Source: Jiulongibacter sp024742395
GTDB lineage: Bacteria > Bacteroidota > Bacteroidia > Cytophagales > Spirosomataceae
Assembly: GCA_965249455.1 (NCBI GenBank)
Contig: OZ252236.1
Location: 4,402,001 to 4,466,000, forward strand
DNA: 64,000 nucleotides
Direction of reading: 5' to 3'
Shown here piece by piece: positions 18,726 through 26,624 of this stretch; within the stretch, counting starts at the first letter, position 1, and the number at the start of each line of letters is the position of its first letter. Below the pieces are notes generated by a model. The model saw nothing but the letters and a program-made list of their open reading frames with translations. It did no database searches and was not told the origin of the DNA. A program made the position numbers and the translations under genes.

Positions 18726-18812
18726 ATGGATAGTTCTAATGAGGATAGTTCTAATGAGGATAGTTCTAATGAGGATAGTTCTAATGAGGATAGTTCTAAT
18801 ATGGATAGTTAA
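18726..18812 (+). repeat. 15-bp tandem repeat array 2 (intergenic, after the AlbA_2 stop)
   Basis: Five full units start at 18726 (ATGGATAGTTCTAAT), 18741, 18756, 18771 and 18786 (all GAGGATAGTTCTAAT), then a final ATGGATAGT followed by TAA (18810-18812). Read in the same phase it is a 28-codon open frame MDSSN(EDSSN)4MDS. The 10-mer GTTAAGACAG occurs just before and just after the array. It duplicates array 1 of the upstream gene, 29 bp past that gene's stop codon. There is no obvious ribosome-binding site, so I do not call it a gene. Confidence 0.95.
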
Positions 18813-18885
18813 GACAGAAAATGATTTATATGGGCAGAAAATGGTCAGATTATGACCAGTAAACAGCCAGATTAAGACCAGATCT

Positions 18886-20814
18886 ATGCCAGATATAGTA
18901 CACGTAAAATACCAACAAACCGGCCAGAGCAAAAGTACCAATGCCTACGGCATGCGTGAGATGCAGGAGAAGGCCTTTGAAGAAAGGGATGCTCAATATT
19001 TGTTACTAAAAGCTCCACCTGCATCGGGTAAATCCAGGGCCTTAATGTTTTTGGCCTTAGATAAACTTCAGAATCAAGGACTTAAAAAGGTTATAGTGGC
19101 CGTTCCGGAGCGGTCTATTGGTTCTTCTTTTTCTCAAACAGCATTATCAAAGTACGGATTCTTTGCTGACTGGAGCCCAAATGAAGATTATAATCTATGT
19201 ACTCCGGGTGGTGAAGGTAGTAAAGGTAAAGTAGATGCTTTCCGTAGGTTTATGAATGATCCAAACGAGAAAATACTTATCTGCACCCATGCTACTTTAC
19301 GTTATGCGGCGGAGGGCATGGAAGAAACCAAATTTAATAACTGCCTGCTGGCCATTGATGAGTTTCACCATGTGTCTGCAGATGTAAATAATAAGCTTGG
19401 CGATCTTCTGAGAGGAATTATGGCAGGTTCTTCAGCACATATTGTGGCTATGACCGGTTCTTATTTCAGAGGAGACAGCGTTCCGGTATTATTGCCAGAA
19501 GATGAAGCACGCTTTAAGAAGGTCACCTATAACTATTATGATCAGCTCAATGGATATGAGTATTTAAAGTCTTTGGGTATTGGTTATCACTTTTATCAGG
19601 GCAGGTATTTTGAAGCAATCCTTGAGGTGCTGGATACTGATAAGAAAACGATCTTGCATATTCCAAACGTTAATTCGGGGGAATCCACGAAAGATAAGCA
19701 TAATGAGGTTGACTTTATACTTGATGCCATCGGCACGGTCAAAGGTCAGGATGCTGAAACTGGAGTCATAACCATTGAGAGACATGATGGCAAAATTCTG
19801 AAAGTGGCAGACCTGGTAGAAGATAATGCAAGAGAAAGGGATAAAATCGTCAATTACCTAAGAAACATTAATTCTGAGGACGATATTGACCTTATCATTG
19901 CCCTTGGAATGGCGAAAGAGGGTTTTGATTGGCCTTTTTGCGAACATGCACTTACGGTAGGATATCGTGGTTCTTTAACAGAAATTATTCAGATCATTGG
20001 CCGGGCTACCAGAGATAGCCCGAATAAAACCCATGCACAATTCACCAACCTAATTGCCATGCCTCAGGCAGAGAATGATGAAGTTACCGTAACGGTAAAT
20101 GATCTTCTTAAAGCCATTACTGCTTCTCTTTTAATGGAACAGGTATTGGCACCTAATTGGAAATTTAAAACCAAAAGAGAGGGACAGAATGTTCAACCCG
20201 GCGAACTCCATATCAGAGGTTTAAGGGAACCAAGTTCTCAGCGGGTCAAAGACATTTTGGAATCGGATTTAAATGATTTAAAAGCCACTATACTGCAAGA
20301 TAATACGATGCAAAAGGCCATGCCGGGCAATATAGATGCAGAGGTCATGAATAAGGTGCTGATACCAAAAATAATTCGAATCAAATATCCAGACCTTTCC
20401 GAAAGTGAAATAGAAGAAGTAAGGCAGCACGTGGTGGTAGATGCAGTCATAAAGAATGGAGAGATAAAAGAGGTAGGCGACAGACGATTTATTTTGATGG
20501 CCAATAAGTTTGTTGATTTAGATGACATCAGAGTTGACCTAATTGATCAAATTAACCCTTTCCAACAGGCATTTGAAGTTTTGTCCAAATCTGTTAATAC
20601 TAAAGTTTTAAAGCTTATTCAGGAGACCATTGAAAGTACCAGAATAAAAATGGACTTTGAAGAAGCGAAAATCCTCTGGCCAAAAATTCAGGAATTTGTT
20701 AAGACCCACGGCAGGGAGCCTAAACTGGGGGCAAATGATCCACAGGAACATAGAATGGCCGAATGCCTAATCTATTTGAAAGAAGAAAAACGTAAACGTC
20801 AGGCCAATGGATAA
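18886..20814 (+). CDS. SF2 DEFH-box helicase of the defence-like operon
   Basis: The protein has 642 residues. Walker A (motif I) is APPASGKS at 43-50, motif II is DEFH (about 157-160), motif III is MTGSY and motif VI is QIIGRATRD (about 368-376), so it is a superfamily 2 helicase or translocase. The C-terminal third (400-642) is helical and ends with a small module IQEFVKTHGREPKLGAND that recurs at the N-terminus of the next protein. The reading frame overlaps that gene by 8 bp. In the operon it could translocate on DNA and deliver the nuclease subunits. No nuclease motif is visible in it. Confidence 0.88.
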   Translation: MPDIVHVKYQQTGQSKSTNAYGMREMQEKAFEERDAQYLLLKAPPASGKSRALMFLALDKLQNQGLKKVIVAVPERSIGSSFSQTALSKYGFFADWSPNEDYNLCTPGGEGSKGKVDAFRRFMNDPNEKILICTHATLRYAAEGMEETKFNNCLLAIDEFHHVSADVNNKLGDLLRGIMAGSSAHIVAMTGSYFRGDSVPVLLPEDEARFKKVTYNYYDQLNGYEYLKSLGIGYHFYQGRYFEAILEVLDTDKKTILHIPNVNSGESTKDKHNEVDFILDAIGTVKGQDAETGVITIERHDGKILKVADLVEDNARERDKIVNYLRNINSEDDIDLIIALGMAKEGFDWPFCEHALTVGYRGSLTEIIQIIGRATRDSPNKTHAQFTNLIAMPQAENDEVTVTVNDLLKAITASLLMEQVLAPNWKFKTKREGQNVQPGELHIRGLREPSSQRVKDILESDLNDLKATILQDNTMQKAMPGNIDAEVMNKVLIPKIIRIKYPDLSESEIEEVRQHVVVDAVIKNGEIKEVGDRRFILMANKFVDLDDIRVDLIDQINPFQQAFEVLSKSVNTKVLKLIQETIESTRIKMDFEEAKILWPKIQEFVKTHGREPKLGANDPQEHRMAECLIYLKEEKRKRQANG

Positions 20815-22009
20815 GGATAAAATACTAGATGAAATCTTTGGTGACGATCCGTTAAATCTATTGGAAGTAACACCGAAGAGTAGTTCGATCATTACCGGAG
20901 ATGAAAGACTCATTCAGAATTTTGAGGAGATAAATACATTCATCGAGAATCACCATAGAGAGCCTGAACCAAACGCCAGTAACATATCAGAATATAAATT
21001 ATATTCTCGATTAAAAAGCCTTAAGGAAAACCCGGAGAGTAAGTTGATTCTTAACACTTTTGACAGATATGACTTACTAGGCTCTGAACCTAAAGAGCTA
21101 AATTCTATAGAGGACATCTTTGAGGATGATTCATTGGGCATTTTCGAAAATTCCGCTGAAGATATCTTTAATTTAAAACATATTCCCCACGAAGTGCAAA
21201 GCAGGGCAGAAACAGATTTTGTAGCCAGAAGAAAGCCGTGTAAAGACTTTACGAAATATGAGATTCTATTCAAAAAAGTACAGAAAGACCTTGCAAGCGG
21301 AAAAAGGAAATTGGTAGACTTTAAGTTAGGGAACCTTAGAGAAGGAGCCTATTATGTTCATAATGGCGTTCTTTTCTTATTAGAAAAACTTAAAATCACG
21401 AAGAAAGAGCATTATAAGAAAGATGGCACCAGGGTAAGAGAAGATGGCAGGACGAGATGCATTTTTGAAAATGGTACGGAGTCCAATATGCTGAAACGAA
21501 GTGTCGAGAAAATTCTTTATGCTAACGGAAAGGTAGTCACCGAGAATGTTGAGGATGTCACAGCTGAATTTCAAGAACGTTTTAGAAATATCGGTGAAGA
21601 TGATATTGAGGCAGGTTTCATTTATGTTCTCGAATCTCGAAGTTCTGATAAACGTATAAGTAGTATTAAAAACCTTTATAAAATAGGTTTCTCCAGAACA
21701 GAAGTACCGGAGAGAATAAGAAATGCGGTCAACGAGCCAACATACTTGATGGCTCCAGTCAGAATTGTCGAAGCCTATAAGTGCTACAATCTCAATTCAC
21801 AGAAATTGGAAAGCATTCTACATAACTTCTTTGGTTCTTCCTGCTTGTCTGTTGATGTATTTGATAACAAGGGAGTAAGGCACACTCCACGCGAATGGTT
21901 TATCGCTCCAATAGAAGTGGTACGCCAGGCAATAGAACTCATTGTAACAGAGCAAATTCTAGGCTATAGATATAACATTGAATTAGAGATAATTGAAAAG
22001 AAACAATAA
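20807..22009 (+). CDS. T5orf172 / GIY-YIG-type nuclease-domain protein
   Basis: The protein has 400 residues. The C-terminal part (about 268-390) has GFIYVLES, then LYKIGFS with a downstream ERIRNA arginine, then LESILHNFF and PREWF. This is the pattern of the T5orf172 branch of the GIY-YIG nuclease superfamily. The N-terminus (about 30-70) carries INTFIENHHREPEPNASN, closely similar to the tail of the preceding helicase. The middle (120-260) is charged and unassigned. Its ATG lies inside the helicase stop region, so the two proteins are probably made together and may interact through the shared module. Confidence 0.82.
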   Translation: MDKDKILDEIFGDDPLNLLEVTPKSSSIITGDERLIQNFEEINTFIENHHREPEPNASNISEYKLYSRLKSLKENPESKLILNTFDRYDLLGSEPKELNSIEDIFEDDSLGIFENSAEDIFNLKHIPHEVQSRAETDFVARRKPCKDFTKYEILFKKVQKDLASGKRKLVDFKLGNLREGAYYVHNGVLFLLEKLKITKKEHYKKDGTRVREDGRTRCIFENGTESNMLKRSVEKILYANGKVVTENVEDVTAEFQERFRNIGEDDIEAGFIYVLESRSSDKRISSIKNLYKIGFSRTEVPERIRNAVNEPTYLMAPVRIVEAYKCYNLNSQKLESILHNFFGSSCLSVDVFDNKGVRHTPREWFIAPIEVVRQAIELIVTEQILGYRYNIELEIIEKKQ

Positions 22010-22015
22010 GCTAAT

Positions 22016-23065
22016 ATGAACACTCAAAAATCCCTCATCCTCGTAATTGATGAAAACAACCTATCTACGGTTGAGTCTAATCAATCAGGTTCGTTTGAAG
22101 AGTTAAAAATTTGGGAACGAACTCATATTCAGGAATGGATTCGGAAGTCGCCGGAAATCTTGGGTGAAGAACTCCTTATTCTCTCTATAGAGTTTGATCG
22201 CTTTGTTCAGTCCAATGACCGACTGGATATTCTCGCCTGTGACAAGAAGGGTAACTTGGTGGTTATAGAGCTAAAAAGAGATCATACAGCCGGATATGCG
22301 GACTTACAATCAATACGGTATGCGGCCATGATATCTACCCTTACCGTAAAGTCAGTATTGCCCTATTATGTCTCTTATCATAATAAGAGTAATCCAGATA
22401 ACCCAATAGACACCATGAAAGCAGAGGAACAGATAAACGATTTTATAGATGGAGAGTTTGAAGACTTTTCAACTCGTACACGGATAATCCTTTGCTCTGA
22501 AAACTTCTCAACAGAATTAACAACTACAGTAATCTGGCTAAGAACTCAATTTGGTGTTGATCTATCTTGTGTTAGAATTAAACCTCATAAGGTGGGTGAG
22601 AAAATTATAATTGTTCCTTCATTAATAATTCCAATACCAGAGGCCAAGCAATACCAGACAGAAATTCAGCAAAAAGAAGAAACTATTCAAACTGAGAAAA
22701 ACAGTCGAACCAAAAGACCCACTTCAGTGAGAATGCTGCTTGAACAAGGCTTGTTAAAGACAGGTGATATCATTAGTGTGCTTAAAGACAAAATGCCTTC
22801 ATATCTCCATGAATATTACGAATCTCAGCCACCTGAGTTCTATCAAGCTGAGATAACAGGAAAATCTGGAAAAGCAAACAATCTGAAATGGCTCCATGAC
22901 TACCAAGAATATTCCATTTCTAATCTAAGTACTCGTATTTTCACTGATATTCACCCGGAGCATCAGCAGCCTGGACCGCTTGCTGGTCCGGATTATTGGA
23001 CTAATGGAAATGGTATGACTTTGTACGAGTGGGCAAATGAAGTTTGGGCAGCTACACAACAATAG
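22016..23065 (+). CDS. NucS-like PD-(D/E)XK endonuclease-domain protein, possible RAMA-type C-terminus
   Basis: The protein has 349 residues and starts 6 bp after the previous gene. The N-terminal half has the NucS/DUF91-type nuclease signature: WERTHIQEWI with an acidic residue near 34, then DRLDILACDKKGNLVVIELK, giving D71 and E85-x-K87. This is a PD-(D/E)XK active site. The C-terminal part (about 233-345) has LLEQGLLKTGDIIS and ends in NGMTLYEWANEVW. That layout resembles the RAMA domain, proposed to recognise modified DNA in restriction proteins, but the assignment is tentative. Together with the methylase, this could be a modification-sensing nuclease. Confidence 0.75.
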   Translation: MNTQKSLILVIDENNLSTVESNQSGSFEELKIWERTHIQEWIRKSPEILGEELLILSIEFDRFVQSNDRLDILACDKKGNLVVIELKRDHTAGYADLQSIRYAAMISTLTVKSVLPYYVSYHNKSNPDNPIDTMKAEEQINDFIDGEFEDFSTRTRIILCSENFSTELTTTVIWLRTQFGVDLSCVRIKPHKVGEKIIIVPSLIIPIPEAKQYQTEIQQKEETIQTEKNSRTKRPTSVRMLLEQGLLKTGDIISVLKDKMPSYLHEYYESQPPEFYQAEITGKSGKANNLKWLHDYQEYSISNLSTRIFTDIHPEHQQPGPLAGPDYWTNGNGMTLYEWANEVWAATQQ

Positions 23066-23078
23066 AAAATTATTGCGA

Positions 23079-24254
23079 ATGATCGAATACACACTACAAC
23101 CAAAGCAAGCTGCAATTGATACCTCTGAAATTTGGCGGTCAATGGTTCAAAACCGTAATAACATCAGCTCTGACCTAATTTGGGATTACAAAGAAAACCT
23201 TTCGCATTCATTAAGGTCAAATGAAGACATTGCCCCGGATCAAATTTACAACTGGAAAAATTGGAGGTATTTCAAAAACAAATATGAAATAGCATTCTCA
23301 GATTATTCAAACACTGATCCTTTTCTTGTTAGCCACACTTTTAAACTAAACTATTTGTCTGAAACCATACAAGAGAATCAATTTCCCGCTTCTCATACTG
23401 ACTTAAAACTTTTAAGTACAGAAGATAAGTTAGTTTTTATACTAGGCAAAAATCGCAAAACTTTTGACCTAATACAGCCATACCCTAAAGAATCGAATTC
23501 AACAGAGTTCGATTCGGATGCTATCAGCTTATTTGACTCTCTAGTTGATTCTAAAGAAGTAAGTAGTAGTATTAAACAAAGCTTGTTTGATTCCAGACAA
23601 ATTGAAAACCCTATAAAGTGGTTTTTTAGTGGATATGACATCTTCCAGATGTCTCAAAAACAAATTCTAAAATGGGATGAGAATGATGATTTCTTCCTGC
23701 ATTCCTTATTATGGTTTCTAATTTTTCTCGACCCAAAATTTTACAGAAATGGCTTTTTATTAACCTTATGTAAAGAAAACAATAAAACAAGCTATTGGTT
23801 AAAAGATATACTTAGTTTGTTGAGACTAAAATATAATGATGTATACAAACTAGTTGACTTAGAAGAAAAAAGTAACCTAATGCCAAAAGGAAATGATTTA
23901 AAAGCAACAGTCCCCAATAGCGTTCCTGTACAAAGCCCAAATACCCCAGGCAGGCCTAAAAATACCTTCACACTGCCAAATCCTCCTAATAGAAGTGAGC
24001 TTGGTGAAATAACTAAATTGTCTCATGATGAAACTGTAGCTCTTTTCTCATATCTACTCAAGACCGAATATATAATTGATGATAAAAATATTCTCTCGAA
24101 TCAAACATTAGGAAAAATCATAAAGTCCCTTACGGGTTATAGTCAAGAAACTTCCGCCAGAAAGGTTAGAAAAAAGAAATTCTCAAAAGAAACTCTTTTA
24201 TCGCTAAAGGGGAAAATTATACAAATAACCTCTCTGATTAGTAGAGACTTATAA
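23079..24254 (+). CDS. Uncharacterised protein, last gene of the methylase operon
   Basis: From the ATG at 23079 it has 391 residues. A start at 23037 overlapping the previous gene is also possible. It is soluble, with no signal peptide. The N-terminal two thirds (about 1-260) are aromatic-rich and unassigned. A proline-rich linker follows (about 285-320), then a conserved-looking C-terminus (LSHDETVALFSYLLKTEYI ... LTGYSQETSARKVR). That tail resembles the C-terminal domain of RteC-like and related proteins on Bacteroidota mobile elements. It may be the final defence subunit or an element regulator. The function is unknown. Confidence 0.7.
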   Translation: MIEYTLQPKQAAIDTSEIWRSMVQNRNNISSDLIWDYKENLSHSLRSNEDIAPDQIYNWKNWRYFKNKYEIAFSDYSNTDPFLVSHTFKLNYLSETIQENQFPASHTDLKLLSTEDKLVFILGKNRKTFDLIQPYPKESNSTEFDSDAISLFDSLVDSKEVSSSIKQSLFDSRQIENPIKWFFSGYDIFQMSQKQILKWDENDDFFLHSLLWFLIFLDPKFYRNGFLLTLCKENNKTSYWLKDILSLLRLKYNDVYKLVDLEEKSNLMPKGNDLKATVPNSVPVQSPNTPGRPKNTFTLPNPPNRSELGEITKLSHDETVALFSYLLKTEYIIDDKNILSNQTLGKIIKSLTGYSQETSARKVRKKKFSKETLLSLKGKIIQITSLISRDL

Positions 24255-24269
24255 TATCAAGCCTCCATG

Positions 24270-24303
24270 AATATTATTTCCTTGGATACAAGAAAATAAT
24301 ATT
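24270..24303. terminator. Long inverted repeat after the methylase operon
   Basis: AATATTATTTCCTTG (24270-24284) pairs with CAAGAAAATAATATT (24289-24303) around a GATA loop, 15 bp with one mismatch. It begins 15 bp after the stop of the last operon gene. It is AT-rich and lacks a following T-run, so it may be a weak terminator, an mRNA-stabilising hairpin or an operator for the following element genes. Confidence 0.55.
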
Positions 24304-24351
24304 GAACAAGTTATTGCTTGACCTTTGTGCCGTCCACTTAACAAAAAAACA

Positions 24352-24651
24352 ATGGCACAACTTATCATCACAACTCCTCAAGAGCTTGAGCACATGCTCG
24401 CTCAAATCATCAAGCGTTATCTAAATCAAGACTTTCTTCAGCCCCCGAAGACTGACAAACAAATCCTAAGTATTGATGAAGCTTCAAAGTATTTAGGTAT
24501 TCCGAAGGCCACGCTTTACGGCTACACATCTCGGAGGGAGATTCCTTTTCAAAAGGTAGGCAGGGCTATTAAGTTCAATAGAGAAGCTCTTAACGAATGG
24601 CTTCAAGAGAAAAAATGTAAAACCAAAAGTGAAATCGAAAATGGAAACTAA
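24352..24651 (+). CDS. Excisionase-like helix-turn-helix DNA-binding protein
   Basis: The ATG at 24352 gives 99 residues. The C-terminal half (ILSIDEASKYLGIPKATLYG, then FQKVGRAIKFNREALNEWL) is a MerR/excisionase-type winged helix of the HTH_17 kind. In Bacteroidota such genes sit next to a VirE/VapE gene on integrative elements and act as excisionase or replication-control factors. It overlaps the next gene by 11 bp. The longer frame from 24325 adds nine unlikely residues. Confidence 0.82.
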   Translation: MAQLIITTPQELEHMLAQIIKRYLNQDFLQPPKTDKQILSIDEASKYLGIPKATLYGYTSRREIPFQKVGRAIKFNREALNEWLQEKKCKTKSEIENGN

Positions 24652-25831
24652 GACCACACAAATACAAACAACAATGAAGAAAAAATCTTCAATTGAAAAG
24701 GCCCAGGAGTACCTTTTCGAAAAATATGACATTCAGTTCAATACGATTAATAACACTGTATTTTATAAAGAAAAAGTCTCTCTAAAAGGTTTCACGGAGG
24801 TCAACGAGAACGACCTATTCCTTGAGTTAAACATGAAAGGGATTAAGACCTCCATGAACACCTTGATGTCAATTCTAAATTCGAGCATGATCCCAAAGTA
24901 CAACCCTTTTAAAAACTACTTTATGTCAGTTGAAAACCTCTGGGATCGTTCGAAACACGGAGATATTATTGAGAAACTCGCAATTTACCTGGTAACAGAT
25001 GACCAACAGCGGCTCAATAAGCATTTTAAAAAAATGTTAGTCAGATCGGTTGCTTGTTCTATCGAACCTTCAGTTTTCAATAAGCAAGCTTTCATTCTTG
25101 TCTCTAGTCAGCAGAACAGCGGCAAATCATCATTTTGCAGATGGCTCTGTCCACCAAAGCTGACCGAATATTTCACTGAGAATATAGGTCTTGATAAAGA
25201 CAGTCAAATTGCCCTTTGCGAGAACTTCATCATCAACCTAGATGAGTTAGCCACACTTAGCAAGGCCGACATAAATGGCCTTAAAAGCATCTTCTCCATG
25301 TCATCAGTAAAAACCAGACCACCTTATGGTAGAAAGGCAATTAAAATGATTCGTAGGGCTAATTTTGTAGGCTCTACGAACCGCTTGGAGTTCCTGCATG
25401 ACGAAACTGGGAACGTAAGATGGCTGTGTTTCAATATCCAGAAAATTGATTGGAAGTATCGGGCAGACTTTGATATCGATCGTGTCTGGTCTCAAGCCTA
25501 CCAGCTCTATAAAGAAAACTTCAACTACAATTTAACTGAAGATGAAATCAGAAAGAATGAAAACGCCAATGAGCAGTTCATTGAAACTACCACAGAGTTT
25601 GAAATGCTACTGGAGACAGTTCAGCCTGGAACAGCCGAAAATCATACAAATTTCCTTACAACGACTCAAATAAGGTCACTTTTAATCGAACAAAGCAACT
25701 TCCACGAGCGTCCTAATAAAATACAATTGGGCAAAGCTTTGATTAGGTTGGGGTTTATACAAACCCAAAAATACAACTCTGAGAAGAAGTACCCTATCAA
25801 GGGGTATTATGTCAATGTAATCAATTCATGA
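24641..25831 (+). CDS. VapE/VirE-family P-loop ATPase (element replication)
   Basis: The protein has 396 residues from the ATG at 24641. GTG at 24629 and ATG at 24674 are alternatives. The Walker A motif is SSQQNSGKSSFCRWL and the Walker B-like segment is NFIINLDELATL, followed by VGSTNRLEFLHDETGNVRWL, the VirE/VapE core. Family knowledge: these are SF3-like helicase proteins encoded by plasmid-related and phage-satellite elements. The C-terminus (ENHTNFLTTTQIRSLL) looks like a winged-helix add-on. It is the clearest mobile-element gene on the right side of the accessory region. Confidence 0.85.
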   Translation: METKTTQIQTTMKKKSSIEKAQEYLFEKYDIQFNTINNTVFYKEKVSLKGFTEVNENDLFLELNMKGIKTSMNTLMSILNSSMIPKYNPFKNYFMSVENLWDRSKHGDIIEKLAIYLVTDDQQRLNKHFKKMLVRSVACSIEPSVFNKQAFILVSSQQNSGKSSFCRWLCPPKLTEYFTENIGLDKDSQIALCENFIINLDELATLSKADINGLKSIFSMSSVKTRPPYGRKAIKMIRRANFVGSTNRLEFLHDETGNVRWLCFNIQKIDWKYRADFDIDRVWSQAYQLYKENFNYNLTEDEIRKNENANEQFIETTTEFEMLLETVQPGTAENHTNFLTTTQIRSLLIEQSNFHERPNKIQLGKALIRLGFIQTQKYNSEKKYPIKGYYVNVINS

Positions 25832-25913
25832 AGCACCTACTATCCTACTAGGTCACTAGAAAGTATGATAGTAGCTAGTAGGTTCATTTTGAAAATTTAA
25901 AAATATAATCCAC

Positions 25914-26300
25914 ATGAAACAAAAAATTGGTAGACGTCTGGACATTGAAGCAATGAACCAGGCAAAAAACAAAGTAACGCTTGGCTTTAAATGCGACCCA
26001 CAAGTGAAGTTAGATTTGGCTCTAGAGGCAGAAGCGAAAGGAATTTCTCTCTCTTAGCATATCGAATCACTTGTTTCCGGTCAGAGAGAAGATTATTACT
26101 CTCAAAGTGAAGTTGATAGCATTGCGAGAGAATTAATGGACGAACTCAACTTCTATGAACATATAAAACTAAGAGAAGCTGCAATTAAATATAAAGGAAT
26201 GAGCTTTAATGTAATTGATGAAAATGGTGCACCCATCACTATTAAGGTCAGAACAGTCAAGGATATTTTTCTTGTATTTATCCACCAAATTAAACTGTAA
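25914..26300 (+). pseudogene. TAG-interrupted small gene (DNA-binding-like, element-encoded)
   Basis: The ATG at 25914 opens a frame of 128 codons to TAA (26298-26300), broken only by TAG at 26055-26057 (codon 48). The reading is KVTLGFKCDPQVKLDLALEA, then KGISLS-stop-HIESLVSGQRED. In comparable small element proteins with a ribbon-helix-helix-like start, the interrupted position is usually an acidic residue (SLSEHIE), so GAG to TAG is a likely single change. It lies 82 bp after vapE and 4 bp before the next small gene. It is probably inactive, or makes a 47-residue N-terminal product. Confidence 0.7.
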
Positions 26301-26304
26301 TACG

Positions 26305-26535
26305 ATGAAAGATGAAACACACAACTATCTTCATGATGAAGAGTACCACAGAGAATCAAACAAACCGTATGGTGGCAATCAGTTCTCTACCATGAATTGG
26401 AAACGAAGGATGAGGGAATTCGAAAGGCCTTCAAATAAACCAACATTAAAAACCAAAAAGGGTCTAAGTGTTCAACTCATAGTCGCAATCACAAACCTTT
26501 GTTATTGGCTTCTATTGGCCATTACAATTTTTTGA
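26305..26535 (+). CDS. Small membrane-anchored protein of the element
   Basis: The ATG at 26305 gives 76 residues. The first 50 residues are hydrophilic and charged (MKDETHNYLHDEEYHRESN), and the last 25 form one hydrophobic helix (LSVQLIVAITNLCYWLLLA). It directly follows the interrupted gene. I chose this start over the in-frame 26215 because the upstream part overlaps the other frame of the pseudogene. The family is unknown. Tail-anchored proteins of this kind are frequent in Bacteroidota mobile elements. Confidence 0.5.
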   Translation: MKDETHNYLHDEEYHRESNKPYGGNQFSTMNWKRRMREFERPSNKPTLKTKKGLSVQLIVAITNLCYWLLLAITIF

Positions 26536-26591
26536 ATGATATAATTGACAGAGCATCGAAATAGTCAAATATTATTATTATAAGGATAATT

Positions 26592-26624
26592 AAAGCCGGT
26601 CGAAATTACTTTCGGTCGGCTTTT
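26592..26624 (+). terminator. Rho-independent terminator after the element genes
   Basis: AAAGCCG near 26592 pairs with CGGCTTT around an inner, partly paired GTCGAAA/TTTCGGT segment, followed by TTTT. It lies 57 bp after the small membrane-protein gene and probably ends the element transcript. Confidence 0.8.

Noticed and set aside
18726..18812. The 28-codon repeat frame as a real peptide gene
   Set aside because: It is pure repeat sequence, has no ribosome-binding site and no conserved content beyond the duplicated unit.
24890..24905. Partial match to the tRNA-Arg 3' end inside vapE (tgatccca) as an attachment site
   Set aside because: Only about eight bases match, and it lies within a conserved coding sequence.
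1..26300. TAG recoding as an explanation of the two TAG-interrupted genes
   Set aside because: Other intact genes in the window use TAG as a normal stop (for example at 18694-18696 and 29278-29280), so general reassignment is not supported.
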